A DNA stretch of 15,056 bases. It comes from CAZUTK01 sp964623265. Its GTDB lineage: Bacteria; Electryoneota; B3-LCP. Below, one piece after another: positions 14,651 to 15,056 of this stretch. The stretch is taken from the NCBI GenBank assembly GCA_964623265.1, contig CAZUTK010000066.1:1-15056 (forward strand), in the 5' to 3' direction. The notes beneath the pieces are model-generated. The model saw only the letters and a list, made by a program, of their open reading frames with translations, was not told where the DNA came from and searched no databases. The position numbers were made by a program, and so were the translations under genes. Position 1 is the first letter of the stretch. Each line of letters begins with the position of its first letter.

Positions 14651-15056
14651 GCCGCTTTCTGACGCTGCTGGTCGGGCTCCTCTTCGTCATCCTTCAGTCC
14701 ACTCTCATCAACCTGATCGCCATCCAATCCATCAAACCCAACCTCATCGTGATCTTTCTGGTCGGCCGCTCGCTGATGGAAGGGCCCACCGCCGGTGTGC
14801 TTTGGGGTTTCGGGCTGGGATTTCTTTTAGATGCTCTTTCCGGCGGCGTGATGGGGCTGGCTTCGCTGGCGTACAGCATCACCGGCTTCGTCAGCGGGTA
14901 TCTGGGATCCGGAAAGGTGATCACACGAGTTTATTATCTGGGGGTTCTGGCGCTGGGGGTGATCATCGTCCATATCATCTTTCTCTATTTCGGGGAACCC
15001 TGGCAGGCGGCGGGCTTTCTGCAGACTTTCCTGCGCCGCACTCTGCCGGCGATTCT
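14647..15056 (+). CDS. mreD: Rod shape-determining protein MreD, N-terminal 136 residues, cut by window edge
   Basis: MreD is a small polytopic inner-membrane protein of the elongasome and contacts MreC. The frame starts at ATG 14647, overlapping the mreC stop by four bases, and stays open to the right edge. It opens MSRFLTLLVGLLFVILQSTL and is strongly hydrophobic. The family-type stretch IKPNLIVIFLVGRSLMEGPTAG is followed by WGFGLGFLLDALSGGVMGLA, which has the conserved G-x-x-x-D in a membrane helix (GFLLDALSG). Later helices are at YYLGVLALGVIIVHIIFLYF. The usual length is about 160-180 residues, so about 30 or more are missing. Gene order mreB-mreC-mreD supports the call; pbp2 and rodA often follow. 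Confidence 0.93.
   Translation, partial: MSRFLTLLVGLLFVILQSTLINLIAIQSIKPNLIVIFLVGRSLMEGPTAGVLWGFGLGFLLDALSGGVMGLASLAYSITGFVSGYLGSGKVITRVYYLGVLALGVIIVHIIFLYFGEPWQAAGFLQTFLRRTLPAI

Overview
The window is a GC-rich bacterial chromosome segment, probably from a metagenome assembly because one run of 30 N lies inside nuoL. The gene set (NADH-quinone oxidoreductase membrane subunits, an ECF sigma factor with its anti-sigma factor, purNH, mreBCD) indicates a rod-shaped, respiring, Gram-negative-type bacterium. No rRNA or marker phylogeny is available here. My guess of an uncultured FCB-group-like lineage is an impression only.

Layout. From 1 to about 5,400 everything reads on the minus strand: nuoJ, nuoK, nuoL, a small membrane protein and nuoM (cut by the window edge). 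These are membrane-arm subunits of respiratory complex I. No nuoA-I genes lie upstream of nuoJ. Between nuoK and nuoL sits a two-gene insert, an AbiEii/MNT-like nucleotidyltransferase plus a small partner, bracketed by two copies of a 43-bp palindromic REP/MITE-like repeat.

From 5,513 to 8,284 the plus strand carries a likely stress-response operon. It starts at a good promoter and encodes an ECF sigma factor, a membrane-anchored zinc-finger (ZAS-type) anti-sigma factor, and a lipoprotein of the HtrA/DegS fold with PDZ domain whose catalytic His and Asp appear to be replaced. It ends with a CopZ-like heavy-metal-binding protein and an intrinsic terminator. A second strong promoter then drives purN-purH (de novo purine synthesis).

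Between purH and mreB lies an AT-rich island of about 2.07 kb. It holds a type II restriction-modification pair, a PD-(D/E)XK-like endonuclease followed by a SPPY-type DNA methyltransferase, with start/stop overlapping as ATGA. Both genes are broken: five frameshifts, every one repaired by adding back a single T, plus one in-frame stop. The island is bounded on both sides by a copy of the last 49 bp of the purH region. That is the signature of insertion at, or recombination through, the 3' end of purH. After the right-hand copy the mreB-mreC-mreD cell-shape operon begins, with mreD cut by the window edge.

The strongest leads are the purH-tail-flanked decaying restriction-modification island, the degenerate HtrA-like protein in the sigma operon, and the palindrome-flanked nucleotidyltransferase cassette inside the nuo operon.
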